Position numbers and translations under genes: made by a program. The notes below the pieces were generated by a model. It saw nothing but the letters and a program-made list of their open reading frames with translations, was not told where the DNA came from and did no database searches. A DNA stretch of 12,334 nt from Bacillota bacterium (lineage in GTDB: Bacteria > Bacillota > Proteinivoracia > UBA4975). Shown here piece by piece: positions 1 to 6,546 of this stretch (positions are counted from its first letter, which is position 1; every line of letters begins with the position of its first letter). The stretch spans positions 1 through 12,334 of the forward strand of contig JAAYHI010000155.1 of NCBI GenBank assembly GCA_012727415.1. The letters are read 5' to 3'.

Positions 1-102
1 GACCCGATCGGGGGGCAAATAAAAGGGCAAAACCGTCTGGCGGTCAATTATTCTCGCCACCTGCTCCCCTTGAGCCGGCAAATCGATAGCATAAAGCCTG
101 GC
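1..102 (-). other. Open reading frame beyond the GrdE break point, running off the window
   Basis: Where GrdE similarity stops, a second minus-strand frame is open for 34 codons to the window edge without a stop, ending in RIIDRQTVLPFYLPPDRV. Its composition looks protein-like, unlike the short GrdE tail, but I do not recognise the family. It has no start codon with a ribosome binding site in the window. It could be the C-terminal part of another gene joined to grdE by a deletion or insertion or by an assembly error. It could also be a chance open frame. Confidence 0.3.
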
Positions 103-1042
103 CAAAGCCTTCCTGGGAGATAATCGCTCCGTCCAGGGCCAGCATTGCGGCCAACTTGGCAGTAAAGTTGGAGGAACGCTGTTTATCGGCCAGGGTGACG
201 TTTTCATTGGTGATGATAACACCGACAAAGTTCAGATCTTTACCGTGACGCTCATAGAGGTCCTTGATGATGGGGTTGTTTAAGTGATGGTAAGTAGTGT
301 TTTTGTCGCAGGCCGAGACGCAGTTGCCGCTGACGATGGCTCCATCCATCATTTCGGTGGGAGACATCAGTGTGGGCAAAATCCTCTTGGCGTCGACGCC
401 ATAGACATAGGTGTCATGCAGCAGCCCTTGGGTCTGAAGCATGTAGACATAGGCCACCCGGGGAAGATCGGGATATTGCTTCATCCCTTCGTATAGATTT
501 AAATGCTGATACTCTTCCCAGCTGTCGACCTTGGCATTGCGGGCTGCTTCAGCAAGACATGCTGCCGCCTTGAAACCCACCATGCGCACTGCTGCTTCGT
601 GCTCATGCTGGCTGAGGCCTTCTGCCGCTTCACAGACAACGACAAGGTTGTTGAGCTTGGAGAAGGGAGTATAGTCTGCCCCCGGTCCGGACATGTCGAT
701 GATACCTTCCTGGAAGCCAACTATGCTGCCGGCGGTGACAACTGCTGCGCCGCGGAGGACCAGAGTTGTGCCGCTACCCACCATATCGACCTTGTTGACA
801 AAGCCTGGGAACACGCCGCCATTGCCCTCAATTTTGAGCCGGGGCTCGATGACATCTTTAACCGGCATGATGCGAACAGACTCACCGGGTCTGGCCAGTT
901 CCAAGGTTATATTGGTGAGGCGCTCATCAGCCACAGCGGCCATCACCTGCTCTTTGTTGACATAAAGCACGCCCTTTTCTACCTTGGTTTCCTTGCCAAA
1001 CTGAATATCGGTGATATTGATGTTACCAATTTTTAATTGCAT
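44..1042 (-). CDS. grdE: Glycine/sarcosine/betaine reductase component B subunit precursor (GrdE type), C-terminally truncated
   Basis: This is the proprotein of substrate-binding component B of glycine reductase. The enzyme reductively deaminates glycine to acetyl phosphate and ammonia in Stickland fermentation. Family knowledge: the precursor is cleaved autocatalytically before a cysteine, which becomes a pyruvoyl group that binds the amino acid. Here the site is N240-C241 inside the conserved GNCVSACDKNTTYHH stretch. The ATG is preceded by AGGGAGGTGA, and the order grdX-trxB-trxA-grdE is the classical one. The family is usually about 425-430 residues; this frame is 332. Similarity continues to EGFG (residues 311-314), where GNPD is expected, then breaks into 18 unrelated residues and a stop. 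The first subunit is therefore complete and the second lacks about 100 residues. This may be a real rearrangement or an assembly junction. GrdG or GrdI specificity is not excluded by sequence, but the operon context favours glycine. Confidence 0.9.
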   Translation of the reverse strand: MQLKIGNINITDIQFGKETKVEKGVLYVNKEQVMAAVADERLTNITLELARPGESVRIMPVKDVIEPRLKIEGNGGVFPGFVNKVDMVGSGTTLVLRGAAVVTAGSIVGFQEGIIDMSGPGADYTPFSKLNNLVVVCEAAEGLSQHEHEAAVRMVGFKAAACLAEAARNAKVDSWEEYQHLNLYEGMKQYPDLPRVAYVYMLQTQGLLHDTYVYGVDAKRILPTLMSPTEMMDGAIVSGNCVSACDKNTTYHHLNNPIIKDLYERHGKDLNFVGVIITNENVTLADKQRSSNFTAKLAAMLALDGAIISQEGFGQALCYRFAGSRGAGGENN

Positions 1043-1059
1043 GCTTTCACCTCCCTTAA

Positions 1060-1374
1060 CTAAGCTGTTACTTCATTGAGCTTTGCTTCCAGATCTTCAT
1101 GAGTAAAGTCTTTGCTGAGCTCGACAATTTTTTCTCCATCCCTGTAAATGATGATTGTCGGCAGCCCCATTACTTTCTGGCCAATGGCCAGGCGACGGTT
1201 TTCCAGGATGTTGAGCTTGCAAAATTTTACCTGCTCAAATTTGCCTTCTAACTCCTCCACATGGGGAAGCAGTTCCATGCAAGGAACACATTTCGGACTC
1301 CAGAAATCCACCAATACCAAGCCTTTACTGGACAGCACCTCAGCTTCAAAGTTTTCCTTGTTCAGTTCTAACAC
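1060..1374 (-). CDS. trxA: Thioredoxin of the glycine reductase operon (CVPC active site)
   Basis: A 104-residue single-domain thioredoxin, the usual length. The active site is WSPKCVPC (C29 and C32), with cis-proline in GLPT (P72). The CVPC form instead of CGPC is known from thioredoxins of grd operons. It would take electrons from TrxB and pass them to the selenoprotein GrdA/GrdC side of glycine reductase in the cytoplasm. The start is GTG: AAGGAGGTGA lies 9 bases upstream and overlaps the trxB stop codon, so translation of the two is probably coupled. The stop lies 17 bases before grdE. Role and position in the operon are secure; the direct partner is inferred from the family. Confidence 0.95.
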   Translation of the reverse strand: MLELNKENFEAEVLSSKGLVLVDFWSPKCVPCMELLPHVEELEGKFEQVKFCKLNILENRRLAIGQKVMGLPTIIIYRDGEKIVELSKDFTHEDLEAKLNEVTA

Positions 1375-1388
1375 CAGACTTCACCTCC

Positions 1389-2606
1389 TTAAGCTAATGT
1401 AGCCAGTTTCTCAAGTCTCTCGGGAGTAATATCTCCGGCAACTCTTCCCACTACTTCCCCGCCCTTGAATAACAGGACAGCGGGAATATCCTGAACATCA
1501 TAGCGACGGGCAATCCGCTGGTTGCGATAGGTATCTATCTTAACCAGATCCATTTTTTCCGAATGGCGGCTGGCAAATTCTTCAATCATGGGAACCATGT
1601 CTAAGCTGCCCTGATGGAAGGGGCTCCAGAACATGACAGCAGTGGCCAGCTCTTTTTCCAGAACTTCATTTTTAAAGTTCTCTTCTTCCTGCAAATATTT
1701 CTCAGCAGCCACTGCGGCGATTGCGCCGTCAGCAGCGGCAGTAACAACCTGGCGGAGATATTTTACCCGCACATCACCAACGGCATAAACCCCGTCAACG
1801 TTTGTCTCCATGATTTCACTGGTGGGGATGTAGCCCCGCTGGTCCAGCTCGACTTTGCCCTTGAGCATTTCCGTCTTGGGCACTGTGCCGACGAAGATGA
1901 AGACGCCGTTGGTCTCAAGCTCGGTGACTTCCCCTGTCTTAATATTTTTTACTGCTACGGCTTCAACGATGCCGTCGCCCTTGATTTCTTCCAAAGTGGA
2001 GTTCCAGATAAACTCGATCTTCTCATTTCGGAAGGCCCGCTCCTGAATGACCTTAGTGGCATCCAATATGCCTTCGTCATGAATGACAATAATGGAAACC
2101 TTGGCGGCAAAGCGGGTCAGGTAGATTGCCTCTTCAATGGCGGCATCGCCGTTGCCCAGGACTACTACATCCAAATCCTCGTAGAAATCGGCGTCGCAGG
2201 TGGCACAGTAAGATACGCCCTTGCCCTTCAGTTCTTTCTCGCCCTTGACCCCGAGGACTCTGGGCTCGGCCCCGGTGGCAATTATAACTGCCTTGGCAGT
2301 ATAGCGGCCATTTTTCGTGACAATTACTTTCTCATAGCCGGCCAAATCCAGGTCGACGACCTCATCTTTAACAAATTTGCAGCCAAAATGCTCGGCATGC
2401 TCGTGCATATGCTCAGTAAGTTGAGGGCCGGTGACACCCTGGTAAAAACCGGGGTAGTTCTCCATTTCCTCGGTGGTCGCTGCCTGTCCTCCAATTACAC
2501 CCTTTTCGATGACCAGGGTGTTGAGCTTGGAGCGGGAGGCATAGATGCCGGCAGCAAGGCCAGCAGGGCCTGCGCCAATGATAATTAAGTCATACGAGTT
2601 GGCCAT
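1389..2606 (-). CDS. trxB: Thioredoxin reductase with a C-terminal degenerate thioredoxin domain
   Basis: Residues 1-305 form a typical flavin thioredoxin reductase: FAD motif GAGPAGL near residue 12, redox-active CATC at 134-137, nucleotide motif GNGDAA at 151-156 and FAD motif GDVR near 277. It would supply electrons to TrxA for glycine reductase. Two features are unusual. The arginine-rich NADPH motif HRRxxxR is absent; the aligned stretch reads VIHDEGILDA (174-183), so NADPH specificity is doubtful. Residues about 318-405 add a thioredoxin-fold domain, making 405 residues instead of about 310. In that domain the position of CxxC reads H331-Q-G-S334, while the cis-proline is kept (IPA, P375). 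ATG is preceded by AAGGAAGGAGA. The gene sits 19 bases after grdX and overlaps the trxA ribosome binding site. Confidence 0.95.
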   Translation of the reverse strand: MANSYDLIIIGAGPAGLAAGIYASRSKLNTLVIEKGVIGGQAATTEEMENYPGFYQGVTGPQLTEHMHEHAEHFGCKFVKDEVVDLDLAGYEKVIVTKNGRYTAKAVIIATGAEPRVLGVKGEKELKGKGVSYCATCDADFYEDLDVVVLGNGDAAIEEAIYLTRFAAKVSIIVIHDEGILDATKVIQERAFRNEKIEFIWNSTLEEIKGDGIVEAVAVKNIKTGEVTELETNGVFIFVGTVPKTEMLKGKVELDQRGYIPTSEIMETNVDGVYAVGDVRVKYLRQVVTAAADGAIAAVAAEKYLQEEENFKNEVLEKELATAVMFWSPFHQGSLDMVPMIEEFASRHSEKMDLVKIDTYRNQRIARRYDVQDIPAVLLFKGGEVVGRVAGDITPERLEKLATLA

Positions 2607-2625
2607 TTCAATCTCCTTCCTTTTG

Positions 2626-2994
2626 CTATTGAAGTGGTATTTCCTTGCACATTTCTAAATCTATAAATTGCAGATCCTCCAGGATTGCCGGTACAGAGCC
2701 CGGGAAATCCCCAAGCTTTAATGACGTTGCAAGGGCAGCTTCGATTACTGCAAGGGACTGGTGATCCAGTTCACATCCCCTGGCCAGCACCAGGGTCTTA
2801 TATGGCGTCTGGTTGGGCTTGATGCTGGAGGAAAGGGGGTGGTTCAGCAAACGCCAGCCGAGATGCACCAAATCCCTGGCGGCAATGAGCACAGCATGAA
2901 AATTACCTTCCAGCCATTGAATATGTACATTAGATTGTGCCCTGTCAAGCCACCATTTATAGGCTTTGGGGTTATTGGTCAACACCCGGAACAA
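2626..2994 (-). CDS. grdX: GrdX protein, first gene of the glycine reductase operon
   Basis: A 122-residue protein beginning MFRVLTNNP, the N-terminal pattern I associate with GrdX, the small conserved protein of unknown function encoded first in grd operons. The assignment also rests on position: directly behind a glycine riboswitch and 19 bases upstream of trxB. No ATG or GTG is available upstream in frame. The TTG start is supported by GGGGGTGA 5 bases before it. That ribosome binding site begins immediately after the U-tract of the riboswitch terminator, so terminator and translation signal are packed together. No signal peptide, membrane segment or catalytic motif is evident. Biochemical role unknown. 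Confidence 0.85.
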   Translation of the reverse strand: MFRVLTNNPKAYKWWLDRAQSNVHIQWLEGNFHAVLIAARDLVHLGWRLLNHPLSSSIKPNQTPYKTLVLARGCELDHQSLAVIEAALATSLKLGDFPGSVPAILEDLQFIDLEMCKEIPLQ

Positions 2995-3006
2995 TATGTC
3001 ACCCCC

Positions 3007-3042
3007 AAAAAAATAAAGAGATAACGGCGCGCCGCTATCTCT
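3007..3042 (-). terminator. Intrinsic terminator, expression platform of the glycine riboswitch
   Basis: On the minus strand AGAGATA pairs with TATCTCT around a GC-rich centre (CGG/CCG closing CGCG, plus one G-U pair), about 11 base pairs, followed by TTATTTTTTT. It shares bases with the P1 helix of the second aptamer, and the grdX ribosome binding site starts at the base after the T-run. Confidence 0.92.
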
Positions 3043-3210
3043 GTCCTGTTACCTGAGAGATTTACCCAAGAGGGTTTTGCTCCTTCGGTGTCCAGTGGAC
3101 TTTCCAGAGTATCGTCAGGACACGGTCCTTTTGCCTGAAAGTTTCCCGATCAGCCTGGCAGGCTGCAAGATTGCTCCTTCGGCGCCCCCAAAGGGAACTC
3201 TCCCGTATCC
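3039..3210 (-). promoter_or_regulatory. Tandem glycine riboswitch (two aptamers) controlling the grd operon
   Basis: Read on the minus strand, both aptamers show the glycine (gcvT) core. Aptamer 1 (3118-3210) has a GGATACG/CGTGTCC P1 helix, GGGAGAG, CGCCGAAGGAGCAA and TTTCAGGCAAAAGGACC. Aptamer 2 (3039-3109) has CTCTG/CAGAG, ACCGAAGGAGCAAAA and CTCTCAGGTAACAGGACAG. The linker is only 8 bases. The 3' strand of the second P1 (CAGAG) overlaps the first arm of the following terminator (AGAGATA). The two structures therefore exclude each other, and glycine binding should favour read-through into grdX-trxB-trxA-grdE. That fits a catabolic operon for glycine. The ON direction is inferred from this overlap. 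Confidence 0.95.
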
Positions 3211-3256
3211 GTCATCCGCAATATGAACTTGTGAAAAATTTGTCTTTTCCATATTG

Positions 3257-3262
3257 ATTATA
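3257..3262 (-). promoter_or_regulatory. Promoter -10 box of the grd operon
   Basis: A perfect TATAAT on the minus strand, about 47 bases upstream of the first riboswitch aptamer, which would place the transcript start near 3250 and give a leader of about 255 bases. No good -35 box is visible at 16-18 bases (GAGCAA at 17), so an activator or another sigma factor may contribute. Confidence 0.65.
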
Positions 3263-3424
3263 CTACATTTATCCCGATATTGCTCATTAGAAATAGTGTG
3301 TACCTTTATAAGTAATGCTTATATAAATTGCCCCGGGGAAGCCTTTTTATTTCCGGCCCCATGCTGTGCTCTCCCTTGATTCTGCTGCATTTATGCCCCG
3401 GGAAACTAACCCGCTCCCTATTAA
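3263..3424. other. Intergenic stretch without recognised gene
   Basis: No reading frame with a ribosome binding site was found. It holds two copies of TGCCCCGGG (near 3331 and 3393), an AT-rich imperfect inverted repeat with arms TTTATAAG and CTTATATAAA (3305-3327), and a G+C-rich arm GGGGCCGG/CCCC near 3333-3360. I cannot assign a function. A classical T-tailed terminator for the small minus-strand frame upstream is not evident. Confidence 0.4.
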
Positions 3425-3631
3425 TTAAATAATCCCTGGGGGGCTTGTTCCACCGGACCTGATGGTGAATACCTTTACACCACTGCCATCCTCGACTACT
3501 ACTGCCAGGGGCAGCACTTGGATGAATCCGCCGTTGGATACCAAGATCAGCTTAATTTGCATCACTGGATACAGTGTCAGGCTGCCAATATTTTTCCCGG
3601 CCAGGATTATACTTTCACTGGCTGTTTCCAG
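3425..3631 (-). CDS. Small hypothetical protein, apparent CTG start
   Basis: A 68-residue frame that reads like a real protein: alternating hydrophobic beta-type segments (SIILAGKNIGSLTLYPVM, then FIQVLPLAVVVEDGSGVKVF). The frame is open from a TAA at 3695-3697 but contains no ATG, GTG or TTG until codon 23. The only place with a good ribosome binding site is GAAAGGGGTGG, 4 bases before CTG at 3631. A TATACT -10-like box lies at about 3653-3658. The pattern weakly recalls the sporulation/germination GerW (YtfJ) fold, a G-x-P-I turn followed by an iPV strand and a VxxLPL strand, but the family's glycine-rich loop is absent and I do not rely on it. It could also be a remnant whose normal start was lost. 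It diverges from the methyltransferase gene. Confidence 0.45.
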   Translation of the reverse strand: METASESIILAGKNIGSLTLYPVMQIKLILVSNGGFIQVLPLAVVVEDGSGVKVFTIRSGGTSPPGII

Positions 3632-3691
3632 AGTACCACCCCTTTCACGACTAGTATATCCAAAATCTGGGTTAGTACGCCTTATCCCTCG

Positions 3692-3720
3692 TTGTTAGCT
3701 ACGTACTTCAGGTGTATAAT
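3692..3720 (+). promoter_or_regulatory. Promoter of the SpoU-type methyltransferase gene
   Basis: TTGTTA and TATAAT separated by exactly 17 bases. Transcription would start near 3727, about 24 bases before the GTG start. The TATAAT lies inside the longest possible reading frame of the gene, which argues against any start upstream of 3751. Confidence 0.85.
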
Positions 3721-3750
3721 GTATTTACTGTCAAAAAGGGAGGCAGGACT

Positions 3751-4584
3751 GTGGAACAAAGGGATTACCCGGGATTTACCCTTGCCGGAAACAAACACCC
3801 CCGCATTAAGCAGGTGGAACATCTCCTGAATAACACAAAGCCCAATCCCAGGGGGCTGGCAGTAATTGAAGGCCTGTGGGCCCTCGGCCTGGCCGCCCGG
3901 TATAATTTGCCTGTGGAATCCTTTATCCTTTGCCCGGAATTGATTCACAGCATTGAGGCTCAGGAGATGGCAAAGACTTATCAGCAAAGGGCCGTTGAAT
4001 CTTGCCTGGTATCTGCCAAGGTCTATGCCAAAATCAGCGAGCGTCCCCGAGGGGACGGGCTGCTGGCTGTAGTGCAAATGCCTGAATGGCGTTTGGACGA
4101 TATCCCATTGGCAAGTAACGGCCTGGTGGTCATTCTCGATGGTCTGGAAATCCCCGGCAATATCGGGACAATCATCAGGGCAGCAGACGGCGCCGGGGCA
4201 GCTGGAATCATTGTTGTCAACCGCAAGGCAAGGCTCAATCACCCTAAGCTGATCCGTTCCAGCCAGGGGGCAATCTTTTCTGTACCATTGGCAGAAGGAA
4301 CAACAAAAGAAGTTTTTGCCTGGCTCCAAAGGAATAATTTTTCGGTGTACCTGACGGATACAGATGCGAATATGGACTACTGTCAGGCAAATTTCTCCGG
4401 GCGCTGCGCCCTGGTGGCCGGCAGTGAGCGTTACGGCATTTCAGCGCCATGGTATTCCCTGCCCCATACAAAAATCCGCATCCCCATGTTTGGAGATTGT
4501 GATTCTTTGAACGTAGGCGTAGCAACAACCCTTATGCTCTATGAGGCAAGCCTGCAACTCAAAGGCCTGATTCATAGCCGCTAA
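3751..4584 (+). CDS. SpoU/TrmH (SPOUT) family RNA 2'-O-ribose methyltransferase
   Basis: A 277-residue S-adenosylmethionine-dependent methyltransferase, likely acting on a ribose 2'-hydroxyl in rRNA or tRNA. The N-terminal part (about 1-115) resembles the substrate-binding domain of TrmH/TsnR-like enzymes. The C-terminal SPOUT knot domain has motif 1 LDGLEIPGNIGTIIRAADG (129-147, with N137 and R143), motif 2 LVAGSERYGI (221-230) and motif 3 IPMFGDCDSLNVGVA (244-258). In motif 3 the usual SLNVS is SLNVG. The frame could be extended 13 codons upstream, but that part contains the promoter. The GTG chosen has GGGAGG 7 bases before it. It is a single-gene transcript with its own promoter and terminator. 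The exact RNA target cannot be read from sequence. Confidence 0.9.
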   Translation: MEQRDYPGFTLAGNKHPRIKQVEHLLNNTKPNPRGLAVIEGLWALGLAARYNLPVESFILCPELIHSIEAQEMAKTYQQRAVESCLVSAKVYAKISERPRGDGLLAVVQMPEWRLDDIPLASNGLVVILDGLEIPGNIGTIIRAADGAGAAGIIVVNRKARLNHPKLIRSSQGAIFSVPLAEGTTKEVFAWLQRNNFSVYLTDTDANMDYCQANFSGRCALVAGSERYGISAPWYSLPHTKIRIPMFGDCDSLNVGVATTLMLYEASLQLKGLIHSR

Positions 4585-4602
4585 CACAGGCTATCTTTTT
4601 TT
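4574..4602 (+). terminator. Intrinsic terminator of the methyltransferase gene
   Basis: ATAGCC and GGCTAT enclose a 9-base loop, followed by C and seven T. The stop codon TAA sits in the loop, so the stem begins inside the coding sequence and terminating ribosomes would cover the hairpin. Confidence 0.8.
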
Positions 4603-4613
4603 CCCTGAAAAAA

Positions 4614-4622
4614 TGGTATAAT
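4614..4622 (+). promoter_or_regulatory. Extended -10 promoter of the CPBP-Sua5 unit
   Basis: TGG followed by TATAAT is an extended -10 element; no convincing -35 box lies upstream. The transcript would start near 4629, just ahead of the ribosome binding site GGGAGGAG, giving a leader of about 16 bases. Confidence 0.75.
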
Positions 4623-4644
4623 TTAGACACTGGGAGGAGATTAT

Positions 4645-5508
4645 ATGAAATTCCTTAAGACCTTGGGCAGACTGGCGCTATATGCCTTTATCTTTATTAT
4701 CTCACCGTTATTGGCTTCACTCTTTCTTGCTAATCTCTATTCTCTTCTTCTCTTTTTCGGCGCCAATCCAGGTTCAGCTGTCATTTTCGCTGCAGAGAAT
4801 ATGGGCGTAACTATTATCTTATCCGGTGTCCTGACAGTTGTCTTCGGCGGCCTTACCCTGGTGGCCAGGGGGATTAATCCCCTGAAATATATGGAGTTCA
4901 AGCGCCTCAGTCTCAAGAATGCAGCCGTGTCCCTGCTGATTGGCATCGGCTTTTCCCTGTTTGTCACCAGCCTGCTGACCTTGCTTAAAGTTGACACCGT
5001 TATTCCCGATACAATTAGCGAAGAAATTCTGGAAGCAATTGAAGCAAACTTCCTCCAAATATTAGTCGCCGTGGGCATGGCGGTTCCCTTCTACGAAGAA
5101 TTTTTCTTCCGGGGGCTTATCTTCAAAGAACTCCAAAACAGCTCAAGGCTGTGGATAGCCGTTATCCTGCAGGGCCTGATTTTTGGCGCACTCCACTTAA
5201 ACTGGTTTCAATTTATCTATACCTTCCCGGCAGGCATAGTGATGGGCATGGTGTTCCTGCGCTACCGCTCCATTTGGGCGCCTATTCTCATTCACCTGGG
5301 CTGGAATACCACCAGCACTCTGCTGAGTATTCCAGAGGACTTGCCCTTTGCTGGCTTTGTCCTCATGTTGCTGGTGGGGGGAGGAATGCTCTTCGCAGGC
5401 CTGTACTACACATTCAAGACTCGGCCCCAGGCTGTTGAGGATGAGGAACCCAAGCCTGAAACAGGACCCGGTGAGCCAATTATTGTTGACGCTGAAACCT
5501 GTTACTAA
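4645..5508 (+). CDS. CPBP family intramembrane glutamic endopeptidase (Abi/Rce1 type)
   Basis: A 287-residue membrane protein with about seven to eight hydrophobic segments. The C-terminal half carries the CPBP (Rce1-like) motifs: EExxxR as E151-E152-FFF-R156, FGALH with H184, and HLGWN with H217 and N221. In Rce1 these residues form the active site within the membrane. Bacterial relatives are linked to processing or immunity of small peptides and to membrane protein turnover, but the substrate is unknown here. The tail after about residue 262 is acidic and soluble. ATG is 5 bases after GGGAGGAG. It is followed after 17 bases by the Sua5 gene without a terminator, so they are probably cotranscribed. 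No bacteriocin-like gene is visible nearby. Confidence 0.92.
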   Translation: MKFLKTLGRLALYAFIFIISPLLASLFLANLYSLLLFFGANPGSAVIFAAENMGVTIILSGVLTVVFGGLTLVARGINPLKYMEFKRLSLKNAAVSLLIGIGFSLFVTSLLTLLKVDTVIPDTISEEILEAIEANFLQILVAVGMAVPFYEEFFFRGLIFKELQNSSRLWIAVILQGLIFGALHLNWFQFIYTFPAGIVMGMVFLRYRSIWAPILIHLGWNTTSTLLSIPEDLPFAGFVLMLLVGGGMLFAGLYYTFKTRPQAVEDEEPKPETGPGEPIIVDAETCY

Positions 5509-5525
5509 TCATAGGCGGTGATATA

Positions 5526-6509
5526 TTGCTCACTCAGGTGCTCAATCCTTCACAGATTGATATTGCTGCCACCCTCCTCCGGCAGGGGGAATGTGTGGCA
5601 TTCCCCACCGAGACGGTATACGGGCTGGGAGCAAATGCCCTGGACGAGAAGGCCGTTGCCAAGATTTTTCGCGCTAAAGGGAGGCCAGCGGACAACCCCC
5701 TGATAATTCACTGCCACAGCCGCCTCCAGTTGGCGGATTTGGTTACCGGCTGGCCGCCCCAGGCCGAGGTCTTAATGGACACTTTCTGGCCTGGCCCCCT
5801 GACCCTCGTCCTTCCGAAACAACCAGCTGTCCCGGACATCGTCACCGGGGGGCTGAATACCGTTGCCCTGCGCTTTCCCAGTCATCCCGTCGCCATAAGT
5901 TTATTGCAAGCTGCAGGCCTGCCCATCGCCGCTCCCAGCGCAAATATTTCCGGCAGACCCAGTCCCACCAGTGCTCAACACGTTCTGGAAGACATGTCCG
6001 GCAAGATTGCCGCCATTATTGATGCAGGTCCCACCGGGGGCGGCATTGAATCCACCGTTTTAGATTGCACTGTCTCTCCCTTTCGCATTCTCCGCCCTGG
6101 CGGCGTTACCTACGAGGAATTATCCTCCCTGGTGGCTGTAAAGGATACCCTTGAAGGCGCACCGCCGGCACCGGGAGCCCAGTACGGACACTATTCACCT
6201 GTTGCCCGCGTTGTGCTGGTTACAGGAGACAGGGCGAAAGCAGAAATCAACCGACAGATAGATGCCTGCAAGGCACAGGGCATGAAAGCAGCTCTCATGG
6301 CCCTCACCGATTCCCGCCGCCCCGACATACATTTCCTCGACATGGGGAGGGATGTCAGCGTCGCGGCATCCCGCATATACCATCTACTGCGCCAGGGGGA
6401 TGCTTTAGGCCTGGACGTCATCATCATCGAAGGCCTGCCGGAAAAGGGTATAGGGCGGACGATTATGGATCGGCTGCGAAAGGCCGCTGCGATTGTTATA
6501 AACACATAA
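5526..6509 (+). CDS. L-threonylcarbamoyladenylate synthase (Sua5/TsaC family)
   Basis: Makes threonylcarbamoyl-AMP from threonine, bicarbonate and ATP, the first step of the t6A37 modification of ANN-decoding tRNAs. The YrdC domain spans about residues 10-200, with the conserved FPTETVYGLGANA (26-38), KxR-type KGRPADNPL (51-59), FWPGPLT (87-93), APSANISGRPSPTSA (136-150) and STVLD (176-180). After a linker with APGAQYGHYSP (215-225) a Sua5 domain (about 226-325) follows, so this is the long, two-domain form of 327 residues. The start is TTG, supported by AGGCGGTGA with 7 bases between AGGCGG and the start; no ATG or GTG fits. It is the second gene of the unit with the CPBP protein and is closed by a strong hairpin. 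Confidence 0.95.
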   Translation: MLTQVLNPSQIDIAATLLRQGECVAFPTETVYGLGANALDEKAVAKIFRAKGRPADNPLIIHCHSRLQLADLVTGWPPQAEVLMDTFWPGPLTLVLPKQPAVPDIVTGGLNTVALRFPSHPVAISLLQAAGLPIAAPSANISGRPSPTSAQHVLEDMSGKIAAIIDAGPTGGGIESTVLDCTVSPFRILRPGGVTYEELSSLVAVKDTLEGAPPAPGAQYGHYSPVARVVLVTGDRAKAEINRQIDACKAQGMKAALMALTDSRRPDIHFLDMGRDVSVAASRIYHLLRQGDALGLDVIIIEGLPEKGIGRTIMDRLRKAAAIVINT

Positions 6510-6513
6510 GAAA

Positions 6514-6546
6514 ATGGGGCTGTCTCCGACAGCCCCATCTTATTTT
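6514..6546. terminator. Bidirectional terminator between convergent genes
   Basis: An 11-base-pair perfect stem ATGGGGCTGTC/GACAGCCCCAT with a TCC loop lies between the Sua5 stop and the NYN gene stop. On the plus strand it is followed by CTTATTTT, on the minus strand by TTTCTT. It probably ends both transcripts. Confidence 0.88.

Noticed and set aside
503..1036. Plus-strand frame opposite grdE (177 codons)
   Set aside because: Antisense to conserved GrdE residues including the GNC cleavage site; no start signal.
44..1042. Selenocysteine UGA read-through at the grdE end
   Set aside because: The frame ends in TGA and grd operons encode selenoproteins, but those are GrdA/GrdB, not GrdE. The sequence already leaves the GrdE family 18 codons before this stop, so read-through would not restore it.
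1614..2588. Long plus-strand reading frame (324 codons) opposite trxB
   Set aside because: It is antisense to clear thioredoxin reductase motifs, has no ribosome binding site, and its protein resembles no family; a shadow of codon bias.
3712..3750. Upstream start of the methyltransferase at 3712
   Set aside because: The codons overlap the TATAAT promoter and lack a ribosome binding site; GTG at 3751 has GGGAGG at proper distance.
3462..3829. Plus-strand frames between the riboswitch and the methyltransferase gene
   Set aside because: Low-complexity S/T/P-rich translations without ribosome binding sites; the opposite-strand frame is more protein-like, and one frame runs out of phase into the methyltransferase gene.
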